In this document: positions 63,046 to 64,000 of the stretch, one piece after another | Layout of the letters: the number at the start of each line of letters is the position of its first letter | Position numbering within the stretch: the first letter of the stretch is position 1 | Translations under genes and position numbers: made by a program | The notes under the pieces: model-generated | Told to the model about the DNA's origin: nothing | The model's input: only the letters and a program-made list of their open reading frames with translations | Databases searched by the model: none | Source: Temnopleurus reevesii | Taxonomy: Eukaryota > Echinodermata > Echinoidea > Temnopleuroida > Temnopleuridae | Direction of reading: 5' to 3' | NCBI GenBank assembly: GCA_036244855.1 | Contig: BQKZ01001409.1 | Coordinates: 23,056 to 87,055 of the forward strand | Length of the DNA stretch: 64,000 bases

Positions 63046-64000
63046 GTAAGTGATAACGCTAGATTAAATTCATAACTTCATTATATGATTACTTTGTTTA
63101 CATTATGATAATGGCTTTGTAATCACTTGTGTGTGGTTTTTATTAAGCACGGTTGGTGTAAGCATTGTCCATTTTGCCAGAAAATAATAAGAACTGCACT
63201 ATGGAGGATCCGTGTGAGAAGCTGCATGCCTTATGGCTATCAATTATGTATGTATGTACAAACATGTACACTCATCGGTCAAATTCATTACTTATAAACA
63301 TTCACGGTAATACTTTTGTCAGTAACAAATTATTACAGACGCACTTTTTAAGTACAACATTTACAACTGTTCTCTTACAATTAAAAGCTATATAAAACAC
63401 AATATAAACTATTTCCACAAAGTAAAGTCGGTCATGGACAAGCCGGTTCTGATTTGAATACCACTACAAAGGAGCATTGACAGATTGAAATGGCGTTCGA
63501 CTTAATTTTTCGGAAATAGATTATATCGTGTTATAATTATCATCTTTCTAGAATGAGTAGAACATTAAACTTCCAGTTGGGATCTTGAATAGGAGATTAA
63601 AGATTCGAATAAAATCAGACGCACTTGTATCAAATACTTTTCTCAAAGTCTTGACTGAAACCCTTGAATCTAAATGTCTAAGATGCAGAATAATATTCTC
63701 ACATCTCCATTATAATGAATCGCAGCTCGTCTTGTTTCCCTACAAAGAAAGAATGCACACATAACCCCAATTCTGCGTGATCTACATTGGCTACCTAAAG
63801 ACCTATCTGTTCCCCACTACCCTGTCGTTAGAAGAATAACCAAAATGTACCATCACTGGGAGTTCTTGGACTGAAAGATAAACCATAGCACTAATTAGGA
63901 CATTGAAATCTGTGAGACATTATTTTTTGAGTAATCAAGCGCCATGAGCGCCCAGCTGTGGCGGGTACCGGCGCTATACAAGAGGCCATCATCATCATCA
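63046..64000 (+). other. First intron of the TMEM26-like gene (start)
   Basis: AT-rich DNA after the donor. No second exon is recognisable before the window ends. Its distal part is the LINE remnant. Confidence 0.55.
63660..64000 (+). mobile_element. LINE 3' fragment (L2/CR1 type) with (ATC)n tail
   Basis: Bases 63724-63798 encode AARLVSLQRKNAHITPILRD then LHWLP, the conserved AAARLV...ITPxLxxLHWLPV motif near the end of LINE ORF2. The sequence then jumps to a C-terminal-like piece ending in TGA (about 63875), so there is an internal deletion. The 3' end carries GCGCC(C), GTACCGGCGCTATACAAG and a CATCATCATCATCA tail, typical of the family in echinoderm-like genomes. Confidence 0.8.

Noticed and set aside
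62836..63075. ORF in another frame over the TMEM26-like exon
   Set aside because: It is a shadow: the frame from 62846 carries the family motifs and ends at a good donor.

Overview
The window is eukaryotic genomic DNA: AT-rich, intron-rich, with GT-AG splice junctions, simple-sequence arrays and many short inverted-repeat transposons. It looks like a marine invertebrate deuterostome, most likely an echinoderm (sea urchin type). That assignment rests on repeat style, such as LINE tails ending in (ATC)n and a dispersed GGCGCTTTATACAGG-type repeat, plus vertebrate-like protein similarity. It is an inference, because no database search was possible. All family assignments below come from recognising conserved protein motifs.

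About 51 kb (1-51061, + strand) is the 3' part of one gene, a pecanex-like multi-pass membrane protein (PCNX family). I could place 23 coding exons whose splice phases agree from exon to exon wherever both junctions are visible. About 1,080 codons are visible. They cover the membrane region and the whole conserved pecanex C-terminal domain up to the TAG at 51059-51061. The N-terminal half lies before the window. Two assembly gaps (2650-3025 and 15145-16099) interrupt it, and the second cuts exon 18. The exons cluster at 0.7-15 kb and are then spread across long introns.

Two things stand out. First, exon 15 has an in-frame TGA (13118-13120) where pecanex proteins carry a conserved cysteine (WIQHC), and the reading frame continues correctly on both sides. 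It could be a nonsense allele, a sequence error or a Cys-to-selenocysteine codon. Second, at least six exons (1, 5, 8, 15, 18, 21) have partial copies close by. Several copies hold the exon's 3' end plus the 5' splice site and the start of the intron, and many are embedded in GAT/ATG trinucleotide tracts. One exon 5 copy sits in a different intron.

The introns and the downstream intergenic DNA hold at least seven short terminal-inverted-repeat elements (MITE/foldback type), two minisatellites, dispersed repeats and two 5'-truncated non-LTR retrotransposon ends. From about 53 to 62 kb I see no host gene, only repeats and one CpG-richer patch (56690-57010) with AP-1, CRE and E2F-like motifs. 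At 62846-63045 a second + strand gene begins: the first coding exon of a TMEM26-like membrane protein, behind a GC-richer candidate promoter. Nothing suggests that the two genes work together.
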